19,812 bases of DNA from Clostridia bacterium (GCA_017505675.1 JAFVOV010000044.1:1-19812), one strand, 5' to 3'; shown: positions 7,490-16,122, numbered from the stretch's first letter. Made by a program: numbers and translations. Notes: generated from the letters alone by a model not told the origin.

Positions 7490-8690
7490 GCGCTGCCAAA
7501 TACGGCGAATTATCAAAATTTGCAAGTTTTGCCATATAGAACTTACTGCCAAGATGCTTATAGTTTAGAATAATATCTGACATTGCCTGCGCATTTGCCA
7601 TTACTTCTTGCCCGTAATAATAAATATTTGATAACGAACCATCCACGTTGACAAAAGATGAGTTGTTTGGCCAATGTCCGCTAGTTTCTTTATCAGGATT
7701 AGAATACGTGTAATACGCAAACTGGTCAAACCCGAAAGACATAAGCGTATAGATTTCAAAAAACATATCGTTTTTATCCACCATTCTATAATTCATAGTA
7801 GAACCTGTAAACATTTGGAACGACTGCAAACAAAAAGAAACTTCTACGCCATATTCATCCGCAAGACGACGGAATAACTGTGCCGTTGAATAAAACTGAC
7901 CTGATATACCTTTCGCTCTAAACGCATAAACGTCAACGGAAATTCTGTCAAGTTTTGTTGCTTCTAAAAAACTTCTGACGTAACCTTCATACGCCTCTCC
8001 CATAGACTCGTATTGTCCTTCAGCACCAAACCTTGAATAAACATTGTCGTACGGTAATAAATTAAGATTCAAATAAATATCTTCGTGTCCCAGTTCCTTT
8101 GCTGCCTGCCGTATTGCTTCACAAACCCAACCTATAGACTTAACGTAAGTATAATCTGGTTCATCCCTTAATATAATTCCGTAAAACCCTTCTTTAGTTG
8201 CATAATCGGAAAGATACGTTTTAACCACTTCTTTAAGTTCTTGTTCGTTTTTTATACTTCCGTTTTCATTTATCAAAGCACCTTTTCTTTCAATAAGGTC
8301 ACGTATTCTCCTATCGTTTACTATCATTCGATTTAGTCCTGCTTTTAAGGCGTTATCCCAAGCCCTGCAAGTTTCAGACTGTTCAAACGGCACTTCGCCG
8401 TCGTAAGCGGCTGTACCAGAAAGCATTAACATATTAAAGCCAGCATCTTTATAAACGGTGTACCCTTCAACAGTCCTTAAATCAGGACCAAGTTCAACGA
8501 TATCCGTGCTGTTTGAAAATTGATAAACGCCCTTATTTGGCGGAGAATATGCTAAAAAGTCATAACTGTCCGCTACTTCCGAATAATCAGGTAGCGTAGG
8601 ATGATTAGATTCACCACAACCTACAACCCCGAAACAAAAGGTTAACCCGAGAAGTATTGACAACGCTTTTATAAATATTTTACTTTTCAT
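7464..8690 (-). CDS. Surface lipoprotein, putative TIM-barrel glycoside hydrolase (C-terminus lost by frameshift)
   Basis: A 408-aa open frame starting with a lipoprotein signal: hydrophobic residues 8-23, then the lipobox VVGC with Cys25. ATG follows AGGGGG at a good distance. The barrel region carries the same blocks as the 470-aa cytoplasmic protein: GIILRDEP (D176, E177), LNLNLLP, DRISVDVYAFR (D253), VSFCLQSFQM and AYYTY. The paired Asp-Glu-Pro makes E177 a catalytic candidate. The frame then goes out of register at a C4 run and stops after PRRCCENI. Restoring one base gives a 522-aa protein ending at 7121. The barrel itself is nearly complete, so the truncated product might still fold, but it lacks the C-terminal domain. 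It probably acted on polysaccharide at the outer face, as the counterpart of the cytoplasmic paralogue. Enzyme family and substrate are not assigned. Confidence 0.7.
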   Translation of the reverse strand: MKSKIFIKALSILLGLTFCFGVVGCGESNHPTLPDYSEVADSYDFLAYSPPNKGVYQFSNSTDIVELGPDLRTVEGYTVYKDAGFNMLMLSGTAAYDGEVPFEQSETCRAWDNALKAGLNRMIVNDRRIRDLIERKGALINENGSIKNEQELKEVVKTYLSDYATKEGFYGIILRDEPDYTYVKSIGWVCEAIRQAAKELGHEDIYLNLNLLPYDNVYSRFGAEGQYESMGEAYEGYVRSFLEATKLDRISVDVYAFRAKGISGQFYSTAQLFRRLADEYGVEVSFCLQSFQMFTGSTMNYRMVDKNDMFFEIYTLMSFGFDQFAYYTYSNPDKETSGHWPNNSSFVNVDGSLSNIYYYGQEVMANAQAMSDIILNYKHLGSKFYMAKLANFDNSPYLAAPRRCCENI

Positions 8691-8701
8691 ATTATCCCCC
8701 T

Positions 8702-11700
8702 TTATTTCGTATACGGTTCGGAAAACTTAAACGTAGTTCCGCTTTGGTAATCTTCTTTGCAACAACCAAATGCAATAATATTTCCACCAAGTGCTTCGCA
8801 TTCCGTTTCACTCAACCCCGTACTCTTTGATTTTGTTTGAGTTACGTTCGTAGTAAGGTTTGTTATTGATATTTCAATGTAAACGTAATCATCAGAGCCA
8901 ACGTAACTACCAACGGTGTACTTATACTCCGTTCCGCTCGTATCAACTGATAAGTAATCTTGCTCGAACGCATCAATCGTTGAAGTTATTGCTAAATCCG
9001 CAACGCTCATCATGTAGTTAGTAATCGGAGAAATTCTATTTGGACCAAACATCAACATCCTATCGCCAAATTGAGTACTATAAACATCGCCCGTTGCTTG
9101 CGACCAAGAAGTTTTAGTATACATTCCGTTCACAAGTAAGAATCCTGTGTGTTTTGAGCCGTTAACGTTGTAATCGTCAACGCTAGCGTTTCCGCACCCC
9201 ATATTTCCGTTTATTTCATTTGCAAACAGAGTAACCTGCGGTAAATTATTACCCTTAAACGTAAAGTCTACGTAAGTACCTACTCCATAATTACCAGAGA
9301 ACCCTATATAACTATTTTCATAAGAATTCGGGAAAAGAGTTCCTAAACCTGCCGTTTGCTTTCTGCCTTCAAGCGTTACCATATTATTTTGACCAAAAAC
9401 TGCGCCAGACGAAACGATATCTTTTCTCTTAACTATAGTATAAGGCTGACTAAATGAGAACGCAGTACCTTTTTTGAATTCTTTTTTATAACAGCCGTAA
9501 ACGATAACGTTATCACCGATTTTTTCAATTTCTTCTACCGTTTTTCCAGTTTTATACTCGGCAATGGCAACGTATGCGCTCTTGCTAACGTTATATAAAA
9601 TTGCTTCTATAATAACAATACCGTCCTTATTTTCATAACTACCAACGGTATATTTATATATATCGCCACTATCGTCAACCTTTAGTTTATTTTGTGTAAA
9701 CAAACTTGCAGAAGACATTATATATGGGTCAAGACAAACCGTTCTGTCACCGTAATACTGCGCTTCAGCGTGATACTTGTTCGGCCCAAAACAAACCAAA
9801 TAATCCATCCATAAATCACCCTCATAGGCATACTGCGTGCCGATATTATTTGGAGCGTACCAATAAAGTCCGTTCATAAGTATATAACCAGTATAATCAC
9901 CACTAGTAGCACCGTCTGCCGTATTACCATTACCAAGTTTATCCGTAATTTCATTTGCAAAAAGCGTTACTTGCGGTAAGTTATTTCCTGTAAACGTAAA
10001 GTCAAAATACTTACCAACCTTACCTTCGCCATCAAAGGCAATATAACTATCCTGCGTTTGAGCAACGGTTTTCCACCCTGCACTTGAAGGAACTTTACCC
10101 GATAAAATAACCGAGCCGTCTTCATTAAAATAAGCGCCGTAAGAATCTACTTGAGTATTGCGTAATTTTTGATACGGTGCGCCATAACTAAAGGTAGTAC
10201 TTTCTTCACCATTAACACAGGCGTACGCCACCATTTTACTGCCAAGCGCCTCTACTTCCGATTTATTCTTTCCTAATTTGTATTCGTCAAAAGCAAGCAA
10301 TGCGCCCGTTACTTTATCCTTTATACTAATTTCGATTATAACTTCACCAAATATATTCTCGTAAGAGCCGACGGTATAAACGTAATATTTATCACTATCG
10401 TCTTCTTTTAAGAATTCTTGCGTAAAATGCTCTGCTGTGGAAACGGTATATTTAGGCAAGTTATATGCGGGAATTAAGAAATTAGCGTCTCCGCTTATTC
10501 TATCAGGTCCGAAACAGAACAATTTGTTTCCGTACCTTAACGCCGATTCCGTTTGACTAATCGGTGCATACATGCCGTTAGTCAAAACGTAACCCGTATA
10601 TTTATAATCAGTTGTATCAACCGCTGAAGCGCCGTTCGTCATCACGCCGTTTGCTTTATTTGCAAAAAGCATTACTTGTGGCATATTATTTCCCTTAAAC
10701 GTAAAGTCCACGTAAGTTCCAACTTTAACGTCGTCGTCAACGGTAATAAAACTGTTAATCATTTTACCAATTCCGCCAAACCATCCAAGACTTAATGGTA
10801 CTTTATTTGAAAGCGTAACGCTGTCGTCTTCATTAAAAGTTGCACCACAGTATCCTAAATCAACGCCAAGACCACTATCGTAAGGTAAATCATAACCAAA
10901 TACCGTATTGTTATCTCTACCCTTTACGGTTGCGTAAGCAATTATATGACCTGGCTCAACTGAATCCGCTTCAATGGTCGTGCTATGAATTATCGTAGGA
11001 ACGACCACTTGATTAGTTTGTGCATCATAAAGTGTAAGCGAAAACGCCAGCATTCCACCGTTATTGATAGTTCCCACAACGTATCTATAAGTTCTGCCCG
11101 TTTCATCCGCATTAAGCGCTTTTTGCGTATATAACGTATCTTTTGTTACCCAATACGACCTACTTTGCTCAACGACGATATAATTTTGATATTCTGAACT
11201 AAACCTGTCAGGTCCTAATAGAACTAAAACGTTTTCACCAGCAACCTTTGTAGTACTGTTTGACGCGCCTTTGTTTGGAGTATAAACACCGTTCATAAGA
11301 ATAAACCCTTTCCCACCAGCAGAAGTCATATCACCGTTAATTTTATCAGCAAAGAAACATACGTTAGGCAAGTTGTTACCCGTAAACGTAAATTCAACGA
11401 ACGTTCCTACCCCATAATCACCATAAAATGCAATATGTGAGTTATCTAAAGTTTCGTGCAAACCGCCACGCCAACCCAAAGAATAAGATTCTTTACCTTG
11501 CAGTACAACCGTTTTTTCATCAGGATTGATAGTTGCTCCAACGCCTTCTATAACCCCTTCAGAACCTTCTGGCGTAATAATAATGTCTTTTTCAACCATA
11601 ACGCCAAGTTTATTTCCATCAGCATCTTTGGGAATTACAGCCAAATCAAAATAATGGAAGTTTTTATCAGGTAATATAGTGTTTAAATCAATGGTTGTTT

Positions 11701-12520
11701 CAGTAATTTCCGCAGAATCAGAACCAGCCTTTACCCTATATATAGATGCGCCGTCAATGGAATTCCAACTAGCAGTAAGCGTTTCTTTATTGAAAGTTAA
11801 ACCTTCAATCACAGGTAAATTGTTAAAAGTTTCTATTGCTGAAATTTTAAAATTTCTTTCAGTCTTTCCGCCCGTAGTAACGACTACTACATTGAAAACG
11901 TAATCACACTCATAGATAAAATTGAATTTTTTACCATCAAAAAAGCCGTCGTTTGTAGCCTTGTAAACAGCGCTACTTTCATCACCAGGAATAGGAACGG
12001 TTTCAATAAGTTGAATCTTTTCACCGCCAACAACTCCTTTTTTATAAACCGTAACGCTATCTAGGTAAATGGCGTGTTCCATATTGCCGACAATTTTAGG
12101 TGCAGAACGATTTATAACTGCACGCACGGTAAGAACTTTTTCAAACTCAATGGTATCACTTTCTACACCAAGCACCATGTAAGCCGCCTTTTCAGTTGCT
12201 ACAAAATGGTTTAAGGCAGTCGTTTTTGCTCTGCCTTTTGATGCTTTACATTTTACTTCGTATACGCCCTCTTCAACTATAAATAAAGTTTCGCCTTCAA
12301 CGTTAATTTCATCTCCACCCGAAACGGTATACGAAAACTCATAATCCACGCCGTTAACATATTCAAACAAGTCAAACACGTGAACGTTATCACCAACGTG
12401 ATAATTAAGCGGTTCTAATACCTTTACCGAAATCGAATTACAAGCAACGGTAAACATAACTACGCTTAATAAAAATAATACTGATAAAACAGCGATTAAT
12501 TTACTTTTTAATTTCTTCAT
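8702..12520 (-). CDS. Large surface lipoprotein with Ig/Fn3-like N-terminus and four ~230-aa repeat domains
   Basis: A 1272-aa lipoprotein. I chose the ATG at 12520 because it gives a proper lipoprotein signal: KKLKSK, a hydrophobic run, then FTVAC with Cys27. A longer TTG frame from 12550 only overlaps the permease gene. The RBS is weak (AAGGG about 14 nt upstream), but the permease stop lies 10 nt away, so coupling is likely. Residues about 30-225 look like Ig-type beta domains. About 235-315 resembles an Fn3-like module (LTASWNSIDGASIYRV). Four tandem copies of one domain follow at residues 325-547, 556-783, 793-1027 and 1037-1272. Conserved features are VGT(Y/F)(V/I)(D/E)FTF-GNN(L/M)P, a GY(I/V)L-NG(L/M)Y-like strand, the FGP(D/N)(R/K) turn, and Y-Y(T/V)VG. 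The copies are divergent from one another, with R3 and R4 nearest to the copies in the 785-aa protein. Surface glycan capture next to the ABC importer is the likely role, by context only. Confidence 0.8.
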   Translation of the reverse strand: MKKLKSKLIAVLSVLFLLSVVMFTVACNSISVKVLEPLNYHVGDNVHVFDLFEYVNGVDYEFSYTVSGGDEINVEGETLFIVEEGVYEVKCKASKGRAKTTALNHFVATEKAAYMVLGVESDTIEFEKVLTVRAVINRSAPKIVGNMEHAIYLDSVTVYKKGVVGGEKIQLIETVPIPGDESSAVYKATNDGFFDGKKFNFIYECDYVFNVVVVTTGGKTERNFKISAIETFNNLPVIEGLTFNKETLTASWNSIDGASIYRVKAGSDSAEITETTIDLNTILPDKNFHYFDLAVIPKDADGNKLGVMVEKDIIITPEGSEGVIEGVGATINPDEKTVVLQGKESYSLGWRGGLHETLDNSHIAFYGDYGVGTFVEFTFTGNNLPNVCFFADKINGDMTSAGGKGFILMNGVYTPNKGASNSTTKVAGENVLVLLGPDRFSSEYQNYIVVEQSRSYWVTKDTLYTQKALNADETGRTYRYVVGTINNGGMLAFSLTLYDAQTNQVVVPTIIHSTTIEADSVEPGHIIAYATVKGRDNNTVFGYDLPYDSGLGVDLGYCGATFNEDDSVTLSNKVPLSLGWFGGIGKMINSFITVDDDVKVGTYVDFTFKGNNMPQVMLFANKANGVMTNGASAVDTTDYKYTGYVLTNGMYAPISQTESALRYGNKLFCFGPDRISGDANFLIPAYNLPKYTVSTAEHFTQEFLKEDDSDKYYVYTVGSYENIFGEVIIEISIKDKVTGALLAFDEYKLGKNKSEVEALGSKMVAYACVNGEESTTFSYGAPYQKLRNTQVDSYGAYFNEDGSVILSGKVPSSAGWKTVAQTQDSYIAFDGEGKVGKYFDFTFTGNNLPQVTLFANEITDKLGNGNTADGATSGDYTGYILMNGLYWYAPNNIGTQYAYEGDLWMDYLVCFGPNKYHAEAQYYGDRTVCLDPYIMSSASLFTQNKLKVDDSGDIYKYTVGSYENKDGIVIIEAILYNVSKSAYVAIAEYKTGKTVEEIEKIGDNVIVYGCYKKEFKKGTAFSFSQPYTIVKRKDIVSSGAVFGQNNMVTLEGRKQTAGLGTLFPNSYENSYIGFSGNYGVGTYVDFTFKGNNLPQVTLFANEINGNMGCGNASVDDYNVNGSKHTGFLLVNGMYTKTSWSQATGDVYSTQFGDRMLMFGPNRISPITNYMMSVADLAITSTIDAFEQDYLSVDTSGTEYKYTVGSYVGSDDYVYIEISITNLTTNVTQTKSKSTGLSETECEALGGNIIAFGCCKEDYQSGTTFKFSEPYTK
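8705..9412 (-). repeat. Repeat domain copy R4 (lipoprotein)
   Basis: Residues 1037-1272, the C-terminal copy, ending PYTK. It is nearly identical in its second half to copy P1 of the secreted protein (5243-5941). Conserved blocks are VGTYVDFTFKGNNLPQVTL, TKTSWSQATGDVY and MLMFGPNRIS. Confidence 0.85.
9440..10144 (-). repeat. Repeat domain copy R3 (lipoprotein)
   Basis: Residues 793-1027. It carries GKVPSSAGW, DSYIAFDG, FTFTGNNLPQVTL, YILMNGLYWYAPNNIGT, VCFGPNK and YKYTVGSYE. The closest relative is copy P2 at 4505-5218, with strong DNA similarity as well. Confidence 0.85.
10172..10855 (-). repeat. Repeat domain copy R2 (lipoprotein)
   Basis: Residues 556-783. It carries GATFNEDDSVTL, VGTYVDFTFKGNNMPQVML, YTGYVLTNGMYAP, FCFGPDRIS, VYTVGSYE and FSYGAPY. 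It has no close partner in the 785-aa protein. Confidence 0.8.
10880..11548 (-). repeat. Repeat domain copy R1 (lipoprotein), most divergent
   Basis: Residues 325-547. It carries DNSHIAFYGDYGVGTFVEF, TGNNLPNVCFFAD, GFILMNGVYTPN, LLGPDRFS and YRYVVGT. It is the shortest and most diverged of the six copies. Confidence 0.75.
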
Positions 12521-12530
12521 ATTTGCTTTT

Positions 12531-13433
12531 TTAGCCCTTAATTCCACCAACGGAAACGTTTTTAATAATCAAATTTTGGAAAACAACGTACAATAATACG
12601 CCTGGAAGAGCGGTCATTAATAGCGCAGCGTAATATATAACCTTACCACTCTTTGACCAGTTTGAATTTTGTTGAAATAAATACAACCCATACGCAAGCG
12701 ACGGAAACTTATTAAGGCTTATTTGAGCAGTTGCATAATCGTTCCACCTTGCAACAAAGTTATTAACCGCTAGCGCAATTATTAAAGGTAATATTTGTGG
12801 AAACACTACGCGCCCTAATATTTGCCATTCGTTTGCGCCGTCAATTTCTGCCGATTCCGAATAAGATTTACTTATCCCCAAAAAAGTACCGAACATTATA
12901 AACGCTGAATAATCAAATCCGTTCATCCAGTAAAACCAAATAGTAGCCGGATTATTTATCATACCAAGTTCATATCGCAATTTGTACGACGCTGCGCCCG
13001 TACCGACAATAGGCACTATTTGTGTAAAAATCATAATTCCATACAAAAGCCCTCTGCCTGGAAAACGAAATTTTGCAAGAGCGTAAGCAACCAACATACT
13101 TGCAAGAAGATTTACGAATAAATACAAAAACGTTTGCCAAATAGAATTCCAAAGCATTGTAAAGTAAGATATATTTCCGTAAATTACAAATTCTGAAAAT
13201 ACGTTTATATAGTTGGAAAACGCCCAAGTAGTAGTTAGTAAGGACTTGTTTGTTGCATAGTTAAATTCATCCGGTGTTTTTATAGAATTATTAAAAACCC
13301 ACACGAACGGATAAAACTGCAAAACCGCTTCAACCACAAAATAAATGAAAAAAGAAGTTAAAAAAATCTTTTCAAATAAACTTAAGTTTTTCCATTTAAG
13401 CAAGGCGCTGTTCAATTTCTTCTTTATATTCAT
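12531..13433 (-). CDS. Carbohydrate ABC transporter permease (MalG/CUT1 type)
   Basis: A 300-aa inner-membrane protein with about six hydrophobic segments, one of the two channel subunits of a CUT1-type sugar importer. The cytoplasmic EAA loop that docks on the ATPase is visible as ESAEIDGANEWQILGRVVFP (residues 193-212). The C-terminus ends VGGIKG, typical of MalG-like permeases. Length is normal for the family. GAGGG-like bases (GAGAGGG) precede the ATG by a suitable distance. It follows the first permease by 15 nt and runs 10 nt before the large lipoprotein gene, so all belong to one transcript. The substrate is unknown. The downstream rhamnosidases suggest rhamnose-containing oligosaccharides. 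Confidence 0.93.
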   Translation of the reverse strand: MNIKKKLNSALLKWKNLSLFEKIFLTSFFIYFVVEAVLQFYPFVWVFNNSIKTPDEFNYATNKSLLTTTWAFSNYINVFSEFVIYGNISYFTMLWNSIWQTFLYLFVNLLASMLVAYALAKFRFPGRGLLYGIMIFTQIVPIVGTGAASYKLRYELGMINNPATIWFYWMNGFDYSAFIMFGTFLGISKSYSESAEIDGANEWQILGRVVFPQILPLIIALAVNNFVARWNDYATAQISLNKFPSLAYGLYLFQQNSNWSKSGKVIYYAALLMTALPGVLLYVVFQNLIIKNVSVGGIKG

Positions 13434-13448
13434 AATACTGCCCTCTCG

Positions 13449-14417
13449 TTAAAACTCAACGTTTTCTTGGAACTTAGCTAGCAATTTTCTTCCAATAAAA
13501 ACTACCGGCAACGTTAATAACGTCATAAACAGCCCAAACGCCGAAACGTAACCGTAAATATGGTCACCTGATGACGCTATCGTCAACGCAACGTTAAATC
13601 TATATAAGTAATATCCTACCGACGTCATACCGAATTTACCCGTACCGTCAGAATATAGATACATCCCGCAGTCAGCCGTAAAGAAACTGCAAAGAGCAAA
13701 AATGAGCATAGTTGAAATCGTTGGCCAAATGCACGGCATTGCAATTTGAAACGCCTCTCTAACAATTCCGCATCCTTCAAGTTGCGCTGATTCGAATATC
13801 TCGTTAGGAATGCGCATATACGCCCCTGCCATTATCATATTGCCACCTGCCATAGAGCGAATAAGTTGTTCTGCCATAACACACCAAAATGCAGTTTGTT
13901 CATAACCTAATAAACCATATTTTCTTATATTAATAGGTAAATCCACCCCTAAACTTTCAAGCATACTAACAACCACACCACTACTAGAGAACATTTCTTT
14001 CATAACGCCTATGAATACTACGCCACCAACAATGCCGGGGATATGGTATATTATTCGGAAAATCTTACTTCCTATCATGTGCTTTGTTAATATGAAAGAA
14101 GTCAAAATGGATATTGAAAAACCAATTACGTGATTTACCACCCAAATTATCATACTTTTCCCGATAAGTTCATGTAAGCTAAAGCCTAAATGGTCTTCCC
14201 CAGATACAAATGCGTTAATAACTTTTTTATAAGACTCTAAAGACCATTCACCGACGCTATTCGTAAAAGATAGCGCAAATGAAGACAAATTAACGTAAAA
14301 GAAAAATAACGCTATTTGAATTACAGGCAACGCCACGATTAAATATACAAAAGGAAATTTGCTTTTTTCTAATTTTGAGTAATGCCAACCCTTTCTCTCT
14401 TTGTAAGTCACCTTCAT
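13449..14417 (-). CDS. Carbohydrate ABC transporter permease (MalF/UgpA/CUT1 type)
   Basis: A 322-aa multi-spanning membrane protein, partner of the MalG-type permease. I chose the ATG at 14417 because AGGGG lies 5 nt upstream. The longer frame from 14438 starts inside the solute-binding protein gene and has no RBS. The N-terminal cytoplasmic stretch is basic, followed by a first membrane segment (about residues 22-45). The EAA loop reads ESAQLEGCG, then MPCIWPTI (209-232). The stop of the preceding gene lies 11 nt upstream of the start, so the genes are co-translated. No ATPase gene is present in the window, so a shared MsmX-type ATPase encoded elsewhere is likely. Confidence 0.92.
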   Translation of the reverse strand: MKVTYKERKGWHYSKLEKSKFPFVYLIVALPVIQIALFFFYVNLSSFALSFTNSVGEWSLESYKKVINAFVSGEDHLGFSLHELIGKSMIIWVVNHVIGFSISILTSFILTKHMIGSKIFRIIYHIPGIVGGVVFIGVMKEMFSSSGVVVSMLESLGVDLPINIRKYGLLGYEQTAFWCVMAEQLIRSMAGGNMIMAGAYMRIPNEIFESAQLEGCGIVREAFQIAMPCIWPTISTMLIFALCSFFTADCGMYLYSDGTGKFGMTSVGYYLYRFNVALTIASSGDHIYGYVSAFGLFMTLLTLPVVFIGRKLLAKFQENVEF

Positions 14418-14428
14418 TTTATCCCCTT

Positions 14429-16078
14429 TTACTTCCACGCCCCGTTCTCCACTTGTTTTTTAGCATTCTCATATTCGGTTTCTATAGCCTTTCTAGCAGC
14501 CGTCGTATAAACATTATTATCTCCTGATAATTCTAGGTATTCATTATATTTAGATACGCCTTGTTCAAAAATAGTAGCGGAAAAATATTCGCCAAGTTTA
14601 GGCAAATAAGTGATTGATAATTGTTTTCTTTTTGCTTGCGTGTTACTTATAATTTGCTTTCCGTATGGATTTGCAAGAATACCGTTTACACTCTTTATCC
14701 ACTCAATATCGCTTTCAATAGGGTCGTCAAGCGCCCAAGGTGATGAACTTCTAGATTTAGTTGAGAACAATTTACCCGCTTCTTCACTACAACAAAAACG
14801 GATGAACGTAGCGGCTAACTCTTTTTTCGTACTATGTTCACTTACAACAAGACCAGAATTAAGATTAAGCCTTACATATCCCCTACGTTCACAAACAGTT
14901 TGCACGTCTGCAAGTTCAATATTTACGTGCAATTCTGTATCAACTAGCGGTTTGATTTCTTCAGCAAGTTTATTTTGGTCGGCGTATTTTACAATAGTAG
15001 ATAAAATCTTATCGCACTTATCACTATCAAAACCATAGTTAGTGCCTGCACCAAAAAGTTTTTCACCAAGCGCCGAAATCATCGGTGGCTTAATAAAGGT
15101 AACGTCATCAACTAGTTTTGTAAAACGGTCGTATTCTTCATTAAGCATCCAGTCACCGTTACACATAAACGCCGCGTCACCTTTCATAATTTGGCTTTGA
15201 GCAACAGAAAACTCTTGGTTGGCCGCACCAATTGCTGCCGTCATAGGGTCATATAAGTGATAAACTATTTCAAGCGCCTTTTCAAGTCCGTCATATTCAA
15301 AAACTTCATAGAAATTAGGCAACGTATTGCCTTGCGCATCCGCAAAGGACATAAACTTATTATATTCTTCAAGTCCGCCGTATTGCGCAAACCAAGTCGT
15401 AAAAGAACCTACAACGTAGTTATTTCCAGAAAGCGCAAAAGTAAAAGGATAAACGTCAGTAGACGTTGCTTGTTTCATTATTTCATCACCACATTTAATA
15501 AGTTCGTTCGTAGTTCTTGGTAATTCTAACTTATATTCACTTAATACGCGCTTATTAACGGCTATACCACCGATAGACGCAGCATAAGGTGCTGCATAAT
15601 ATTTATTATTATAAACTGCTTCGCCAATATAATATCCGCTAACTTTTTCTAAAATAGTGCTATTCTCTTCAGTTTTATCAAACTTTATTGCTTTTTTGTT
15701 ATATACCGATTCAGTAATATCCGCAAGGGTAACTTCGTAATCACCTGCTACCGCCTTTTGTGCGTCAAGGTCACTTGCAAAATACACGTCAATACCGCTT
15801 TGTGAATAAATATCCCTATAAACGTTATCTGCAGTTAAATCTTCCCTTGCTGGTAAAACGTTTATTTTATATCCTTCCACTGCAAAAGTCTGTTCAAATT
15901 GTTGAGCCAAAGCATCAATATAAGTTGTTCCGTAACCCGCTTTACGAATTTTTACATTAAGCGTTTTTTCGTCATCAATAATATTGTCTCCGCCTGAAGA
16001 CGAACTACAAGCACCAAAAGATACAATCATAAATAATGCCATCAATGTTGCTAAAATTCTACCAAAAGTTCTTTTCAT
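14429..16078 (-). CDS. Extracellular solute-binding lipoprotein of a sugar ABC importer (family 1)
   Basis: A 549-aa lipoprotein that delivers the sugar ligand to the two permeases encoded next to it. The ATG at 16078 is chosen because AGGAG lies 5 nt upstream and a lipoprotein signal follows: KR, a hydrophobic stretch, then SFGAC with Cys24 and a serine/glycine linker. The frame is open 34 codons further upstream, but that stretch lies in the control region. The mature part has the SBP family 1 layout, including AGYGTTYIDALAQQFEQ near the start, the AAPYAASIGGIAVNKRVL segment and a late FIRFCCSEEAGKLF helix. It is longer than typical maltose-binding homologues, as seen in oligosaccharide binders of gut Firmicutes. 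It is the first gene of the long minus-strand operon, behind a divergent promoter region. Confidence 0.92.
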   Translation of the reverse strand: MKRTFGRILATLMALFMIVSFGACSSSSGGDNIIDDEKTLNVKIRKAGYGTTYIDALAQQFEQTFAVEGYKINVLPAREDLTADNVYRDIYSQSGIDVYFASDLDAQKAVAGDYEVTLADITESVYNKKAIKFDKTEENSTILEKVSGYYIGEAVYNNKYYAAPYAASIGGIAVNKRVLSEYKLELPRTTNELIKCGDEIMKQATSTDVYPFTFALSGNNYVVGSFTTWFAQYGGLEEYNKFMSFADAQGNTLPNFYEVFEYDGLEKALEIVYHLYDPMTAAIGAANQEFSVAQSQIMKGDAAFMCNGDWMLNEEYDRFTKLVDDVTFIKPPMISALGEKLFGAGTNYGFDSDKCDKILSTIVKYADQNKLAEEIKPLVDTELHVNIELADVQTVCERRGYVRLNLNSGLVVSEHSTKKELAATFIRFCCSEEAGKLFSTKSRSSSPWALDDPIESDIEWIKSVNGILANPYGKQIISNTQAKRKQLSITYLPKLGEYFSATIFEQGVSKYNEYLELSGDNNVYTTAARKAIETEYENAKKQVENGAWK

Positions 16079-16122
16079 TGTTACTCCTTTTACTGTATAA
16101 ATTTTGAGTTTTTCCGATATCG

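Noticed and set aside
7487..7490. Phase-variable homopolymer in the lipoprotein glycosidase
   Set aside because: Four bases is too short for typical slipped-strand phase variation. Mutation, error or rare recoding is more plausible.
4505..11548. CRISPR array or mobile element explaining the repeated DNA
   Set aside because: The repeats are ~700-bp in-frame protein domains with diverged copies. No short spaced repeats, transposase or terminal inverted repeats are visible.
14610..15038. 142-codon plus-strand frame opposite the solute-binding protein gene
   Set aside because: It is a shadow of the binding-protein gene, with low-complexity composition and no start signal.
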